Positions 63,967 through 64,000 of a stretch of DNA of 64,000 bases are shown here, one piece after another. Position 1 is the stretch's first letter, and every line of letters starts with the position of its first letter. The notes below the pieces were generated by a model. That model saw only the letters and a list, made by a program, of their open reading frames with translations. It was not told where the DNA came from and made no database searches. Both the position numbers and the translations under genes were made by a program. Source of the stretch: Protonemura montana (lineage: Eukaryota; Arthropoda; Insecta; Plecoptera; Nemouridae); assembly GCA_947568835.1 (NCBI GenBank), contig OX387604.1:10879076-10943075 (forward strand). Reading direction: 5' to 3'.

Positions 63967-64000
63967 CTAAAACAAATTAATGTTGCATTGATTCTAGCTT

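Overview
The window looks like a stretch of an arthropod nuclear genome: AT-rich, gene-poor and intron-bearing. The protein-coding content is animal, the teneurin exons read most like insect Ten-m/Ten-a, and the intergenic DNA is full of SINE-like, hAT-like and tandem repeats. I cannot name the species. Introns were placed by hand from GT/AG sites and phase; no transcript data were available.

Layout. (1) 1-3838, plus strand: the 3' end of an MBD5/MBD6-type (Drosophila six-banded-like) gene. Three exons carry a low-complexity region, a PWWP domain and the conserved C-terminal helix. (2) About 3.8-47.4 kb: over 40 kb without a convincing gene. It holds a tRNA-derived SINE (7.9-8.2 kb), hAT-type termini (12.5 and 13.2-13.7 kb), two 5S-rRNA-derived SINEs (15.2 and 42.3 kb), an 18-bp array beside a hAT MITE with an intact 8-bp target duplication (26.5-27.5 kb), a 0.9-kb array of an 8-bp unit (28.5-29.4 kb) followed by four diverged units of about 160 bp (29.7-30.4 kb), and three poly-G tracts (40.0-42.1 kb). 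(3) 47440-50916, minus strand: a single-exon leucine-rich-repeat type I membrane protein of 1158 residues. (4) 52-56.6 kb: a dense cluster of retroposon debris, namely a third 5S-SINE, a LINE-like 3' tail, about eight tRNA-like modules, a 132-bp ATT microsatellite and part of a hAT element. (5) 58317-63966, minus strand: the last 12 exons (1210 residues) of a teneurin, continuing past the right edge.

The LRR protein and the teneurin are both predicted cell-surface proteins on the same strand about 7.4 kb apart. Vertebrate teneurins bind LRR proteins (FLRTs) together with latrophilins, but nothing in the sequence shows that these two interact. No complete new biological system is evident. The most unusual signals are the 5S-derived SINE family, the tRNA-like cluster, the 8-bp array whose pure unit is stop-free in all six frames, and a basic-cleavage-site extension at the teneurin C-terminus.
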